From Paenibacillus sp. FSL H7-0737 (GTDB lineage Bacteria; Bacillota; Bacilli; Paenibacillales; Paenibacillaceae): a DNA stretch of 64,000 nt. The position numbers and the translations under genes were made by a program. The notes under the pieces were generated by a model. That model was not told where the DNA came from. It worked only from the letters and a program-made list of their open reading frames with translations, and did no database searches. Below, one piece after another: positions 52,870 to 61,955 of this stretch. The DNA lies in assembly GCF_000758545.1 (NCBI RefSeq), contig NZ_CP009279.1:4898001-4962000 (forward strand), read 5' to 3'. Numbering within the stretch: position 1 is the first letter of the stretch; the number at the start of each line of letters is the position of its first letter.

Positions 52870-53538
52870 TTATATGTCCGAAATGAACCAATCGATTCCT
52901 TTCATTCCCTTCGACTCCAAAAACTGATTGACCTTCGAAAAAGGACGGCTACCAAAGAATCCACGATACGACGAGAGCGGACTCGGATGTGGAGACTGAA
53001 TAACCTCATGACGACTTTGGTCTATGAAGGCACCTTTTTTCTGTGAATGACTTCCCCATAAAATAAACACCATCGGCGTAGTTCTTTCATTTAACTTCTT
53101 CATTATGGTGTCTGTGAATGTCTCCCACCCTAGACCTTTATGAGAATTCGGCTCTCCCTCACGTACCGTTAGTACCGAGTTGAGCATAAGCACTCCCTGT
53201 TCTGCCCATCGCAGTAAGGATCCGTGATTTGGAATTGGTACACCGATATCATCCGATAACTCCGTATAAATATTACGCAGTGAAGGCGGTATACGCACCC
53301 CCGGATTTACCGAGAAGCTTAAACCATGTGCTTGTCCCGCTCCATGGTAGGGGTCCTGTCCCAAAATAACAACCCTTGTCTCACTATAAGGTGTATGCTT
53401 TAACGCCGTGAACAGTAATTCTTTTGGCGGATAGACTGTATGTTCCTTATATTCACTTTCCAGATTAGCCATTAGCTCCAGAAAATAGGGCTTTTGCATT
53501 TCATCCTGTAATATCTCATCCCAATCGTTGCCGAACAT
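52870..53538 (-). CDS. ung: Uracil-DNA glycosylase
   Basis: Removes uracil from DNA. The 222-residue family-1 enzyme has the water-activating motif GQDPYHGAGQAHGLSFSV (about 62-79) and the DNA-intercalation loop HPSPLSSYRGFFGSRPFS (about 185-202). The ATG at 53538 follows GGAGGAG by 8 nt; a TTG two codons upstream is too close. The rnhA gene lies 44 bp upstream on the same strand. Confidence 0.96.
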   Translation of the reverse strand: MFGNDWDEILQDEMQKPYFLELMANLESEYKEHTVYPPKELLFTALKHTPYSETRVVILGQDPYHGAGQAHGLSFSVNPGVRIPPSLRNIYTELSDDIGVPIPNHGSLLRWAEQGVLMLNSVLTVREGEPNSHKGLGWETFTDTIMKKLNERTTPMVFILWGSHSQKKGAFIDQSRHEVIQSPHPSPLSSYRGFFGSRPFSKVNQFLESKGMKGIDWFISDI

Positions 53539-53582
53539 CCCCAATTCTCCTCCTCTAGCCGAAACCCAGAACCTTACTCTAA

Positions 53583-54245
53583 CTATTTCCGACCATAATC
53601 TGCTTTAATTTCGCCCCACTCTTTAGTCTGCCACTTAAGCACTTTATTGTCATATGTATTGGTTTGCAACCAACGTTCTGCCCGATCAATAAGTACCCAT
53701 ATTTCCTCTGTTGAAGCATCACGTGGCAAGGTTGTAGCAACCTTTTTCTGCTTTACCCACTTCATTGCATTCACAGAGTCACTGTAGACCGTTTTAGTGC
53801 TTCCTTCTTTCTTCAGGAGCGCCAAGGCATGCACAATCGCTAAAAACTCACCTAGATTATTAGTGCCCTTCTTAATCGGACCGCAAGAGAAAATGATATC
53901 GCCCGTTTGTGTATCCACGCCTTTGTATTCGACTGGACCCGGATTTCCACGCGTACCTACATCCACAGAAATGCTGTTGTAATCGATCTCCGCTGAGGTC
54001 TCCACTGTAGCGCTTCGTTTAAAAGAACTTGTCCCCTTAGACTTAGCCGCACCGGATGCTGATGACCCTGTTCCCCAATTACCTTTCCAACCCGCTGTGT
54101 ATGCCGCATCTGCCGCCGCTTTAGATTCATACGATTTATATTTGGCTCCGGTATAGTGATCGGTCTGCGCCTGGCATTCCGCCCAAGTGCTATAGACTCC
54201 CGGCTGCTTGCCTTCCCATACTACATAATATTTCTGTTTAGCCAT
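53583..54245 (-). CDS. rnhA: Ribonuclease H1 with viroplasmin-like RNA-binding domain
   Basis: Cleaves RNA in RNA-DNA hybrids. The 220-residue protein has an N-terminal hybrid-binding (viroplasmin/HBD) domain, KYYVVWEGKQPGVYSTWAEC to SYESKAAADAAY, as in eukaryotic RNase H1, then a Ser/Gly linker and the catalytic domain. Active-site acids appear in ISVDVGTRGNPG, NNLGEFLAI and VYSDSVNAM, with the final Asp in KADYGRK. The ATG at 54245 follows AAGGAG. Confidence 0.93.
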   Translation of the reverse strand: MAKQKYYVVWEGKQPGVYSTWAECQAQTDHYTGAKYKSYESKAAADAAYTAGWKGNWGTGSSASGAAKSKGTSSFKRSATVETSAEIDYNSISVDVGTRGNPGPVEYKGVDTQTGDIIFSCGPIKKGTNNLGEFLAIVHALALLKKEGSTKTVYSDSVNAMKWVKQKKVATTLPRDASTEEIWVLIDRAERWLQTNTYDNKVLKWQTKEWGEIKADYGRK

Positions 54246-54432
54246 TGGTACAGCTCCTTTTTTCACCTTAACTTATTGTAATCCAAAATGCTTCTTCATC
54301 AAAAGAAGAATGTTATTTTTCGTGAATTCCTTCGAATAATTCATATTTTCCAGGTCATACTATACGCCAGAGATGTCCAGGCCTATATTACCATTTGTAG
54401 AATGATCGGTAAATATTATTGTGTACTCAAGC

Positions 54433-54475
54433 AGAAAAGCCTTCAGCTTCCCTCAAGGACGGTAAGCGTTTGTGC
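54433..54475 (+). repeat. Two-hairpin palindromic element, copy D (hairpin 1 only)
   Basis: AAAGCCTTCAGCTTCCCT, CAAGGACGGTAAGCGTTTG resembles hairpin 1 of copies B and C. The rest of the gap 54246-54555 shows no gene. Confidence 0.65.
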
Positions 54476-54555
54476 TTACACCACATTAATACTAACTAAT
54501 CAGTCTATATTAAGCTCGTAGGATATCAGTACAATTACTCAGGGAGGTTATACAG

Positions 54556-55128
54556 ATGAGAAAGATAGCAAGCGTAGCCGCAGTATTTGCAATTGTGCTG
54601 TTGGTCGGATGCGGAAACTCAACCAATAACAATGCCAACGTTACCCCTACCGCCACTACTACACCTGGTAACACAAATAACGCTGGCAACACTAATAACA
54701 CCACTGATGCTGTAACCTCAGCGTCGGTAGTGGATAATGAAGAGGCCTTTAAAAAGGCAATCAGTGCGGACGGTACTTGGATTGCTGCTACGCTGAAAGA
54801 CTTAACCTTCACCGAAGATCTCGTACTGGACGGGCAATTCACGAATAAAGATGAACCTGCTCGAAAAATCGCTCTCTACACACAAGATGCAGAGCACAAT
54901 ATCACTAACTCCTATAAACTAACTGCACCAAAACTTACGATCAAAAGTAAAAACGCCCGTATTCAAGGCGGCACATTTATCGGTGATGTATACGTCGAAG
55001 CAGATGGCTTCAGTTTAGTAAATGCAACGGTTGAAGGGAATGTTTACTTCGCAGATGCTAAGTATCAATCCACCTTCGATACCTCGGATCAAGGAAAAGT
55101 AACGGGTGTTACAGAAGTGAAAAAATAA
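54556..55128 (+). CDS. Putative lipoprotein with beta-helix-like C-terminus
   Basis: A 190-residue exported lipoprotein (lipobox VLLVGCGN). A Thr/Asn-rich linker (about 20-60) leads to a domain with short regular strands (LTIKSKNARIQGGTFIGDVYVEADGFSLVNATVEGNVYFAD), suggestive of a small right-handed beta-helix or bactofilin-like stack. No specific family assigned. The ATG follows GGGAGG; the gene is monocistronic with a terminator. Confidence 0.8.
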   Translation: MRKIASVAAVFAIVLLVGCGNSTNNNANVTPTATTTPGNTNNAGNTNNTTDAVTSASVVDNEEAFKKAISADGTWIAATLKDLTFTEDLVLDGQFTNKDEPARKIALYTQDAEHNITNSYKLTAPKLTIKSKNARIQGGTFIGDVYVEADGFSLVNATVEGNVYFADAKYQSTFDTSDQGKVTGVTEVKK

Positions 55129-55131
55129 GTA

Positions 55132-55174
55132 AAAAGGTGCTCTCAAGTCGATAAGACCTGAGAACACCTTTTTT
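55132..55174. terminator. Bidirectional terminator
   Basis: AAGGTGCTCTCA...TC / GA..TGAGAACACCTT hairpin with T7 on the plus strand and A5 on the left side; it serves the 54.6-kb gene and the convergent DJ-1 gene. Confidence 0.88.
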
Positions 55175-55185
55175 TCATGACTTCA

Positions 55186-55758
55186 TTATTCTTGATAAAA
55201 CCCATTTTTGAAAAAGGTATACCATCCATCGATTTGTTCTAATGGCATAACCTTTAACTTCTTCAAGACTTCCCTTGTAAATTCCAAAGAAGCCGTACCA
55301 TTAGCAGTAATGATATTGTCACTCGAAACGGTCTGTTTTTCTAAAAAATTTGCGTGTCCTTTATAATTAGGAGCGAACTCTTTTAAATAATCTAATGAAT
55401 TTCCAGTGTGAGGAATCTCATCTAAATAGCCATGTTCTGCCAAAAAGGTTGATGCGTCACATATAGCCGCTATAGGAGTTCTATTCTGTATACAACTTTC
55501 AATCACTGGAGTAATCGCTGAATTATCTTTCCAACTCGTACCTCCAATTAAAATTAACATTTCAAACTGGGCGGGTAAACTATCTATAGTATAGTCTGGA
55601 ATAACAGTAAATCCGCCCATAGATTGTACATTGTCGCTATTTAAAGAAACTGTCTTAACTTTGTATTCACTTTCTGGCTTGTTTAGTTCGGCACTTATAT
55701 AGCCAGCTTCCCAATCTGCATATCCATTAGAAATAAAAATCAATACTTCTTTTTTCAT
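55186..55758 (-). CDS. DJ-1/PfpI-family protein
   Basis: A 190-residue class I glutamine-amidotransferase-like protein. The nucleophile elbow AAICDASTFLA (Cys near 101) and GGTSWKDN are visible. Members are stress proteins, isomerases or deglycase-like enzymes; the exact role is not known. Its ATG overlaps the stop of the AlkC-like gene by 4 bp, so the two are translationally coupled. Confidence 0.87.
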   Translation of the reverse strand: MKKEVLIFISNGYADWEAGYISAELNKPESEYKVKTVSLNSDNVQSMGGFTVIPDYTIDSLPAQFEMLILIGGTSWKDNSAITPVIESCIQNRTPIAAICDASTFLAEHGYLDEIPHTGNSLDYLKEFAPNYKGHANFLEKQTVSSDNIITANGTASLEFTREVLKKLKVMPLEQIDGWYTFFKNGFYQE

Positions 55759-56870
55759 TTACTGTTCCCCTCAAGTTTCAACAACGTATCTGCAACTTCC
55801 CGCCCGTTAACCAACAGGACAATCCGATGTTCCCCGGGATAATGACGACGAGTGGTTAAATCCGCCCAGCGATGTGTCCGTTTGCCTGACAGAATTGTAC
55901 CCCCAGGTACTGTTTTATCCGATAGTAAGAAAGATTTACGAGAGGTTCGACCTGTAGCCTTCACGAAATAGATGCCATATTCTATTCGTACACGGGCAGG
56001 AGTTCCTTCACAAACTTGAAGTTCGTATTGTAATTCAGAGTTTTCTCCAATTCGCAATTGGGTAGGATCAATCGTTATAGAAGCACTCGTTATGAGTGGT
56101 GTTGCTTCGTCTGCTTGCTCCGCATATCCGAATAAAGCCATAATCTCCGGATTAGCTTTACGGATTAAAGAACGACAACCATGCCGCACAATCCAGTCTG
56201 TGAGGGGATCTATACCTATCCAGCGGCGAGCTGTCTCAAGTACCACCTCCGGGTGATCCTTCGCAATATCGTTCAAATGGTTAGCCACGCTCTTGCGCAC
56301 ATATAGGGAAGAATCCGCCTTAAGCTGCTCAAGCACAGGCAGCACAGGGGCTGGATCTAGCTTAAACATGGGGAGCGCCTGTCCCCATGGTAGACGAGGG
56401 CGACAACCCTCACTTGCTAATCGTCGCACATGCTCATCGGGGTGCTTCGACCATACTAGCATTTGCGCCATCATCCGCTCCGGTTCACGCAAGAGAAACG
56501 GTCTAACCGCAAATTCTGCTGATGATTTCGGTGTGAACCTTTCCAGCGCCTGCATAGACAGCTCCCAATGCTCAGCCCCTTGACCAAATACCTCTACAAA
56601 ATCTGGAAAGATCAAGTATGGAAATCCCACACAATCCTCAGTAATAGCGAACAGAATCGCCAGTGCTTCCTCATAAGGAAGCTGTAAATGACTTCCCAGT
56701 GTCTCCGTAATCCGCCGCATCCTTGCCTTCAGTTCGAGCGTATCCCAAGGTTCAGCCATTGCCGAAATTACAAATGCATCAGTGTCGAAAACACTATGTA
56801 CACTGCGAATCTTTTCGCCAAAACCATGCAGAAATTGTTCATTGTACATCGCTTTTAAAGGTTCAGCCAT
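55755..56870 (-). CDS. DNA alkylation repair glycosylase, AlkC-like
   Basis: A HEAT-like repeat protein of 371 residues related to AlkC/AlkD, which remove alkylated bases. The helical repeats (about 60-240) include MMAQMLVWSKHPDEHVRRLASEG, CRPRLPWG and SLYVRKSVANHLNDIAKDHPE. The C-terminal ~110 residues (ASITIDPTQLRIGENSELQYEL onward) look like the Ig-like domain found in AlkC proteins. It is coupled to the DJ-1 gene. Confidence 0.88.
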   Translation of the reverse strand: MAEPLKAMYNEQFLHGFGEKIRSVHSVFDTDAFVISAMAEPWDTLELKARMRRITETLGSHLQLPYEEALAILFAITEDCVGFPYLIFPDFVEVFGQGAEHWELSMQALERFTPKSSAEFAVRPFLLREPERMMAQMLVWSKHPDEHVRRLASEGCRPRLPWGQALPMFKLDPAPVLPVLEQLKADSSLYVRKSVANHLNDIAKDHPEVVLETARRWIGIDPLTDWIVRHGCRSLIRKANPEIMALFGYAEQADEATPLITSASITIDPTQLRIGENSELQYELQVCEGTPARVRIEYGIYFVKATGRTSRKSFLLSDKTVPGGTILSGKRTHRWADLTTRRHYPGEHRIVLLVNGREVADTLLKLEGNSK

Positions 56871-56970
56871 TGTGTATCCCTCATTTTCTTCTATAAATCA
56901 TCAGAAGTTAATCTGTTATGAAATCGTAGCACACCCAATTTGACAACAGTGTGTCAACTTCGGCTATTCC

Positions 56971-57618
56971 CTAATCTAGAACATAAACCTGCCTAGTATC
57001 GAGATTAATCATTCGACTTCTCGTATCATTACGCGAAATATAAATAGGTTGTCCGGTAGAGTCGATCCAATATGAGATGGGAATCGAAATTCCACAATTT
57101 CGGTAAGATCCGTCAGCATGGCTCGTCCCAATAATCATCGTGTTATATTTCACAGCAATCCTAGTGGCTTCCTCGATCCATAATTCAAATTGTTCTTCGC
57201 TGAACATGCCTACCCCAATCGGATGTGCGATGAAATCTAACGACTTAGCCTGTCCTTCCAAACCAGCGTATCCTTGCAGAAGCTCAACACACAGCAAATA
57301 ACCAATACTGAGGCCATCCGCTTCCGCAACTGACGGGCGATACAGCTGTTCATCCATCGGCGATTTGGCTCGTTCCAAAATGATGTCCCCAGAAGGATGA
57401 ATCATTAGCGCTCTATCCTTGTTATTGCTGTTCCTATATCCTGTAATGATCAGCTTTTTATATGTTTTGGCAACTTCACATAAGGTCTTTACACTGGCTT
57501 CATCTGCTACATAACCTTCTGGATACAACACCGCGTCAAAAGAATCCTGTCTGCTCATTTCTTTGAGCAAATGCTCCAAATGGGGTTCGTGATTAGGTTG
57601 CGCTACGAGTAATCTCAT
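56971..57618 (-). CDS. Nitrilase/carbon-nitrogen hydrolase family protein
   Basis: A 215-residue amidase-fold protein. The catalytic Glu-Lys-Cys triad seems present: Glu in VLYPEGYV, Lys in ERAKSPMDEQ and Cys in YLLCVELL. It is shorter than typical members (about 260-300), so some loops are lost; substrate unknown. It follows the 176-residue hypothetical gene by 16 bp. Confidence 0.78.
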   Translation of the reverse strand: MRLLVAQPNHEPHLEHLLKEMSRQDSFDAVLYPEGYVADEASVKTLCEVAKTYKKLIITGYRNSNNKDRALMIHPSGDIILERAKSPMDEQLYRPSVAEADGLSIGYLLCVELLQGYAGLEGQAKSLDFIAHPIGVGMFSEEQFELWIEEATRIAVKYNTMIIGTSHADGSYRNCGISIPISYWIDSTGQPIYISRNDTRSRMINLDTRQVYVLD

Positions 57619-57634
57619 ATTTCCCCTCCAACGG

Positions 57635-58165
57635 TTAATTAATTAGCACCTTCACCTGTTCTAAGCTTTGCTCTGCACGACTGTTCAAAGCTCTCTTATC
57701 TTTAAGGCCAAGCTCCTTAAGCTCATGTCCAGGGTCAATGACCAGCGGCTGTGAGATTACATTTTCGAGAATTTGCACAGCAACTTTACAGGCCTCAAAT
57801 AATAGTTCTTTTGGGATCACTTGTTTATGAGAGCCAATAATTCCTACCAGTTTCTCTGCGTAGATCAATCTAACCAGACTATCCGCACTCATCATATTCC
57901 GCGAGGCAAAAGAAGATACCTTCTCCACAATCCAGCTGTCTTGATAGTTTCTCGATAAGGCATCTAGTGCAGTAATTGCATCCCAATCTCGGATCGACAA
58001 CTGCTCAGCGTACGCCAAGGCCATTTCATTGAGCCATTCTATCTCTTGTTCTCTAGGAATTTCAAAACTCTTATACTCTTTCAGCAAACCTGCCTTATGC
58101 ATATCTAAAATATGACCCAGAAATCGTGTGTATAACTCCTTGGCTCTTTGTAGCTGTTCTGTCAT
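57635..58165 (-). CDS. Hypothetical helical protein
   Basis: A 176-residue, mostly helical cytosolic protein without a recognised family (MTEQLQRAKELYTRFLGHIL..., conserved-looking Trp/Asp cluster RDWDAITALDALSRNYQDSW). An AAGGATG ribosome site precedes the ATG. It heads a pair with the nitrilase gene. A hairpin with T8 lies in its 5' leader. Confidence 0.75.
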   Translation of the reverse strand: MTEQLQRAKELYTRFLGHILDMHKAGLLKEYKSFEIPREQEIEWLNEMALAYAEQLSIRDWDAITALDALSRNYQDSWIVEKVSSFASRNMMSADSLVRLIYAEKLVGIIGSHKQVIPKELLFEACKVAVQILENVISQPLVIDPGHELKELGLKDKRALNSRAEQSLEQVKVLIN

Positions 58166-58232
58166 TTGGCGATCATCCTTTCACTACACAAATCATATCC
58201 GTCCGCAGGTTTCTTTTCAAACCAGAAAGTAA

Positions 58233-58270
58233 AAAAAAGACAGACAGCGAAACAACTTCGCTACCTGCCC
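58233..58270 (-). terminator. Hairpin with T8 in the leader of the 57.6-kb operon
   Basis: On the minus strand CAGGTAGCGAA-GTTG-TTTCGCTGTCTG is followed by eight T residues. It lies about 70-100 nt upstream of the start codon, with no minus-strand gene nearby to terminate, so attenuation is possible. Confidence 0.6.
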
Positions 58271-58431
58271 TCGGATGATCTTCGGATTTTAATACAATTA
58301 CAACCAAATTTCGCATATTTTTGACCGAAATCAAGTAATTCCTCCTCAAATTCATCCGCAAATCGTGGTAAAATAGTTCCTTAGGATTATTTATATTCAT
58401 ACATGTTGAAGATATCACCGGAGGGAATACC

Positions 58432-58650
58432 ATGCCACATACACTTAATAAAAATATTGATTTTTTCATAGCTGCTTTATCCCAAACTTATATCACTGCC
58501 CTACAGCTTGATCCTGATGGAATGTATTCTGAGGTTGCCTCAGGAATCGTTGAAGAGTTCTCCGATGTACAGGTACGCCTTAGAAGATATGACGGCTCCG
58601 TATCACACTATGCTAGGGACAATACAAAATTCCAGCGCAATAAAGGTTAG
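58432..58650 (+). CDS. Small hypothetical protein
   Basis: A 72-residue protein (MPHTLNKNIDFFIAALSQTY... ending RDNTKFQRNKG). No family recognised; mixed alpha/beta by eye, no signal peptide. A GGAGGG ribosome site at proper spacing and a bidirectional terminator downstream support it as a real gene. Confidence 0.7.
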   Translation: MPHTLNKNIDFFIAALSQTYITALQLDPDGMYSEVASGIVEEFSDVQVRLRRYDGSVSHYARDNTKFQRNKG

Positions 58651-58665
58651 CTGAGAATGCATGCC

Positions 58666-58722
58666 AAAAAGACGTGACTGGAGAAATCATCTACAATGAT
58701 CTTTCCTCCCGTCACGCCTTTG
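58666..58722. terminator. Long bidirectional terminator
   Basis: AAAAAGACGTGACTGGAG / CTCCCGTCACGCCTTT, with an inner ATCAT / ATGAT pairing, lies between convergent genes. Confidence 0.88.
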
Positions 58723-58738
58723 CATCCTCTATATCCTG

Positions 58739-59752
58739 CTAGTTAAGTACAATCCATTCCCCTTCGGCATTCGCTGACTGTACTTCCGCCTCTATGATTT
58801 CCAAAGAATCTGCTGCACTCTCAGGCGTACAAATGATAATAGGCTTATCTTGAATAATCGCATCCAAGAAATAGACCAGCTCCCTGTAGTAGCCCGCATC
58901 CGGGGAAAGCTCTACCGTGAAGCCTGCTCCATCATTAGGATTCACCTTGACTCCACTACCATCAAATACAACATTTCCTCGCTCGAAGTTAACCCTGTAC
59001 CCCATGTAGAATCCAAAGTCGCCCTCCAGCGTCCAGTCCACCTGAGCATTGATCACCTTTGCATCCTTATAAAAATAGTGTGTAGAAGCAATATCATATC
59101 CGCTTCCCGGTAGAACATTTCGTCCCAAGGTCGATACTTTATCCGGTCTGCCGAACAGATAGTTAATCATATCCGTATCGTGAATATGCATATCCACAAT
59201 GCATCCACCGCTTAGCTTCTCATCCAGAAACCAATCTTTAGGAGCCCCTGAACCACGGTAGAAATATCCTTCTGTCACTTTACCAAATTGCTCAGTTTCC
59301 ACAACTTCTTTCAAATATTCATACCCTGGCCAAAAACGCAGGCACTGCCCGATCATCAATTTCTTTCCACTGCGCTCTGCTGCTTCTACCATTTTCTGCG
59401 CTTCTACTGAAGTTCTAGCCATCGGCTTCTCACAAAAGACATGATATCCTCGTTCCAGCAGCGAACAAGCCATTTCAGCATGCAGGTAAGTAGGAACTGC
59501 AATATCGATCATATCCAGTTCCTCATTCGCTATCATTTTCTCCAGATCATCATAGAGACTGTAAGCTGTTAAATCATACACTTCTCGAGCGGTACTCATA
59601 TTGCCGTCCGCTTTACCGTCTTTCAATTCTTCAATTCGCAAGTCACAGATGGCTTTAAGGGCGATGGGATGCCCCTCTTCCGTTAAGCGAACATAATTAT
59701 CAAAATGCATCCGGCCCATAAATCCAAAGCCAATCAAACCTATTTTCAACAT
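58739..59752 (-). CDS. Gfo/Idh/MocA-family oxidoreductase
   Basis: A 337-residue NAD(P)-dependent dehydrogenase of the inositol/sugar family. Rossmann start IGLIGFGFMGRMHFDNY (4-20), catalytic-lysine motif HVFCEKPMARTSVEAQKM (about 104-121) and the His motif GGCIVDMHIHDTDMINYLF (about 185-203). The ATG follows GGGGAGG. It is downstream of a sugar isomerase/epimerase gene, a frequent pairing in inositol or keto-sugar catabolism. A remnant of a paralogue's C-terminus lies just upstream. Confidence 0.92.
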   Translation of the reverse strand: MLKIGLIGFGFMGRMHFDNYVRLTEEGHPIALKAICDLRIEELKDGKADGNMSTAREVYDLTAYSLYDDLEKMIANEELDMIDIAVPTYLHAEMACSLLERGYHVFCEKPMARTSVEAQKMVEAAERSGKKLMIGQCLRFWPGYEYLKEVVETEQFGKVTEGYFYRGSGAPKDWFLDEKLSGGCIVDMHIHDTDMINYLFGRPDKVSTLGRNVLPGSGYDIASTHYFYKDAKVINAQVDWTLEGDFGFYMGYRVNFERGNVVFDGSGVKVNPNDGAGFTVELSPDAGYYRELVYFLDAIIQDKPIIICTPESAADSLEIIEAEVQSANAEGEWIVLN

Positions 59753-59756
59753 AGTG

Positions 59757-59880
59757 AAGCCTCCCCAGCTAAATGATTAATAATTAAACGAGCTCTAAGC
59801 TCTATCCAAGCACCTTCCAGCCCAGCGGATTGTATCTCAGCCTCAATGATTGCTATAGACTGAGCATCACCTTCCCCCTT
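59757..59880 (-). pseudogene. C-terminal remnant of a second Gfo/Idh/MocA gene
   Basis: The minus strand translates as GEGDAQSIAIIEAEIQSAGL, then EGAWIEL, without a start codon or domain before it. It matches the end of the neighbouring oxidoreductase (SAADSLEIIEAEVQSANAEG, then EWIVLN). It begins directly after the isomerase stop. Confidence 0.8.
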
Positions 59881-59883
59881 ACT

Positions 59884-60738
59884 TTAAGCTTTGAAAGTGG
59901 TACGTCCGAGAATGGCATCCATAGCTGCAGAAGTATTAAAAATAATTTGCTCCGTATAATGTGTGTATGACGGTATCATTTCACCGGTAACATAATTGTT
60001 GTATCCAATGTCTTCAAGCGCTTTCATAACTGCTGGATAATCGACATCTCCGGCAAGCAGATCAACAAATCCATGAAGCCCACCAGCCGTCCGACGGTAA
60101 TCCTTGAAATGCACTTTTTTAATTCTATGGCCTAGAATCCGTATCCACTGCTCTGGATAACCGGAATGCACGATATTTCCAACATCAAGATAGGAACCTA
60201 CATAACTGGAACCGACCGTATCAATAAAAGTACGTAATTCAAGCGGAGACAGCAAGAATTTATTCCACACATTTTCAAGACCAATAGAAACGCCTGCTTG
60301 CTCAGCATCCTTGGCTAAATGACTAATCGCTTCCAGCGCTCTATCATAAGCTTTTTCATAATCAACAACCTCACAGCCCTCGATGAAATCCACACCAACA
60401 GCGCCAGGGATGACAAGAATTGTATCTACACCTAGCGCAGCCGCCAGCTCCAGTTGCTTTTTGCATACGTCGATTGCCTTGGTTCGATTCGCTTCAGATT
60501 CACTAGTCATCGCATAAGACCAATATAGACCTGTTGCCAGCCCCGCGATCTCCAGACCCGTTTCATTAATAGAATCACGAAGGATACGCGCTTCTTTCTC
60601 AGTGGTTTGCAGGCCAAGTTCACCTGACTCATTTAATGACAGCTCGATCCCCTCAAATCCAGCCGCTTTGGCTAGACGTACGCATTCTTTAATTTCAGTT
60701 CCTTCGCGAAACGACCAGATGTTTATTCCCTTTTTCAT
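59884..60738 (-). CDS. Sugar phosphate isomerase/epimerase (xylose isomerase-like TIM barrel)
   Basis: A 284-residue AP-endonuclease-2-fold enzyme. Typical pieces: GINIWSFREGTEIKEC at the start, GFEGIELSLNE, VSIGLENVWNKFLLSPLELR and SYVGSYLDVGNIVHSGYPEQW, KKVHFKDY, and TGEMIPSY. Acid and His residues in these motifs bind a divalent metal in relatives. The substrate is unknown. GGAGGAG precedes the ATG. It forms an operon with the Gfo/Idh gene, opposite a divergent AraC regulator. Confidence 0.9.
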   Translation of the reverse strand: MKKGINIWSFREGTEIKECVRLAKAAGFEGIELSLNESGELGLQTTEKEARILRDSINETGLEIAGLATGLYWSYAMTSESEANRTKAIDVCKKQLELAAALGVDTILVIPGAVGVDFIEGCEVVDYEKAYDRALEAISHLAKDAEQAGVSIGLENVWNKFLLSPLELRTFIDTVGSSYVGSYLDVGNIVHSGYPEQWIRILGHRIKKVHFKDYRRTAGGLHGFVDLLAGDVDYPAVMKALEDIGYNNYVTGEMIPSYTHYTEQIIFNTSAAMDAILGRTTFKA

Positions 60739-60911
60739 TTAAATTCTCCTCCTATTTGTTCTTTTCCGTTTTCCACTCCCTAGGCTTAGATGCACTTTGT
60801 ATCCTTTAATTATTTATATTATACTAGATTTAAAATTCGATTTATTTAGGCGAAGAAGAGACTTTTTGCATTATTCCGGTCTATTCTATTAAAGATTCAG
60901 GAGGCAGTGAC

Positions 60912-61817
60912 ATGTCTGACAAAGATCCCTCTTACCCACTGAGAAAGCAGGTACCCTCTCGTGATTGGGCACCCGGAATTCACTATGCACAATTGCAGAC
61001 ACTTCCACCTTGCACCTTCCAAAGAAGAAGGCTATATGACTTCGAGCTACTATATGTTCGCCAGGGCAAATTATTAACAAAGATGGATACGGAAGAATAT
61101 ATACTGAACGCTGGGCAGCTAATTTTCCTCTCATCTGGGGTATATCATCAGAATATTATCCTGTCAGATTCAGATACTAAGCTTATTGGAATCCATTTTG
61201 ATTTCTTTGGGGAATCAATTATTACACATGATGAAGATATGGTAGTTAATGAGGATGAAGTCATACACGATAAATTCGCCTTTGAAGCCGTAACTGTCCC
61301 CTTCATGCCATTGTCACAAGAACCGATCTACTCCCCGCCACCCGAATGTGTTCATGCCATGGAACAGCTCGTTCATGAATTCACTATGCGGCCTGCCGGC
61401 TATGAGTGGGTCTGTCGAGGGCTACTACTTGGTATTCTGACTTCGCTGCTTCGAACGCAAAGCTCCCGAGATGCAGCTAAGTCTTCAGTTCACACCGAAC
61501 GGATCAGGGCATTAATAGACGAGATAGAAGAGCGGTTAGCAGAACGCTGGACCAATAAATCCATGGCCACATCCATGAATATGCATGAGGACCACTTTGC
61601 CAAGCTCTTTCGTGAGGTCGCAGGTATGCCCCCCGGAGAATACCTCCGCTCGATCCGGCATAGGGAAGCGCGTAAGCTGCTGCGAGAAACGGATTGGCCG
61701 ATTGAGAGGGTGGGCGATCAGGTCGGCTATTCCGATATCCATTATTTCAGCAGGGTGTTCACGGCGAATGAGGGGATTTCTCCGCGGGCGTATCGCAAGT
61801 TGTCTCGGATTCTCTAG
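60912..61817 (+). CDS. AraC-family transcriptional regulator
   Basis: A 301-residue regulator with an N-terminal cupin-type sensing domain (YDFELLYVRQGKLLTKMDTEEY, then LIGIHFDFFG) and a C-terminal AraC domain (SMATSMNMHEDHFAKLFREV, then IERVGDQVGYSDIHYFSRVF). AGGAGG precedes the ATG. It is divergent from the isomerase/oxidoreductase operon (173 bp between starts), which it probably controls. Confidence 0.92.
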   Translation: MSDKDPSYPLRKQVPSRDWAPGIHYAQLQTLPPCTFQRRRLYDFELLYVRQGKLLTKMDTEEYILNAGQLIFLSSGVYHQNIILSDSDTKLIGIHFDFFGESIITHDEDMVVNEDEVIHDKFAFEAVTVPFMPLSQEPIYSPPPECVHAMEQLVHEFTMRPAGYEWVCRGLLLGILTSLLRTQSSRDAAKSSVHTERIRALIDEIEERLAERWTNKSMATSMNMHEDHFAKLFREVAGMPPGEYLRSIRHREARKLLRETDWPIERVGDQVGYSDIHYFSRVFTANEGISPRAYRKLSRIL

Positions 61818-61906
61818 ATACGGAAACCCCAGAACATCTCAATCCAAGTAAGAAGAACTCGCCAAAAACATTGCGGTTGATGGATTCATGCTTATGATTA
61901 AAAAGC

Positions 61907-61945
61907 AAAAGCCCCCTTCCCTGAAAAATCGAAGAAGGGGGCGGC
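61907..61945 (-). terminator. Terminator downstream of the GH112 gene
   Basis: GCCCCCTTCTTC / GAAGGGGGC on the minus strand, followed by TTTTGCTTTTT. It lies beyond array 3, about 300 bp after the GH112 stop. Confidence 0.78.
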
Positions 61946-61955
61946 TCTAAAACTA

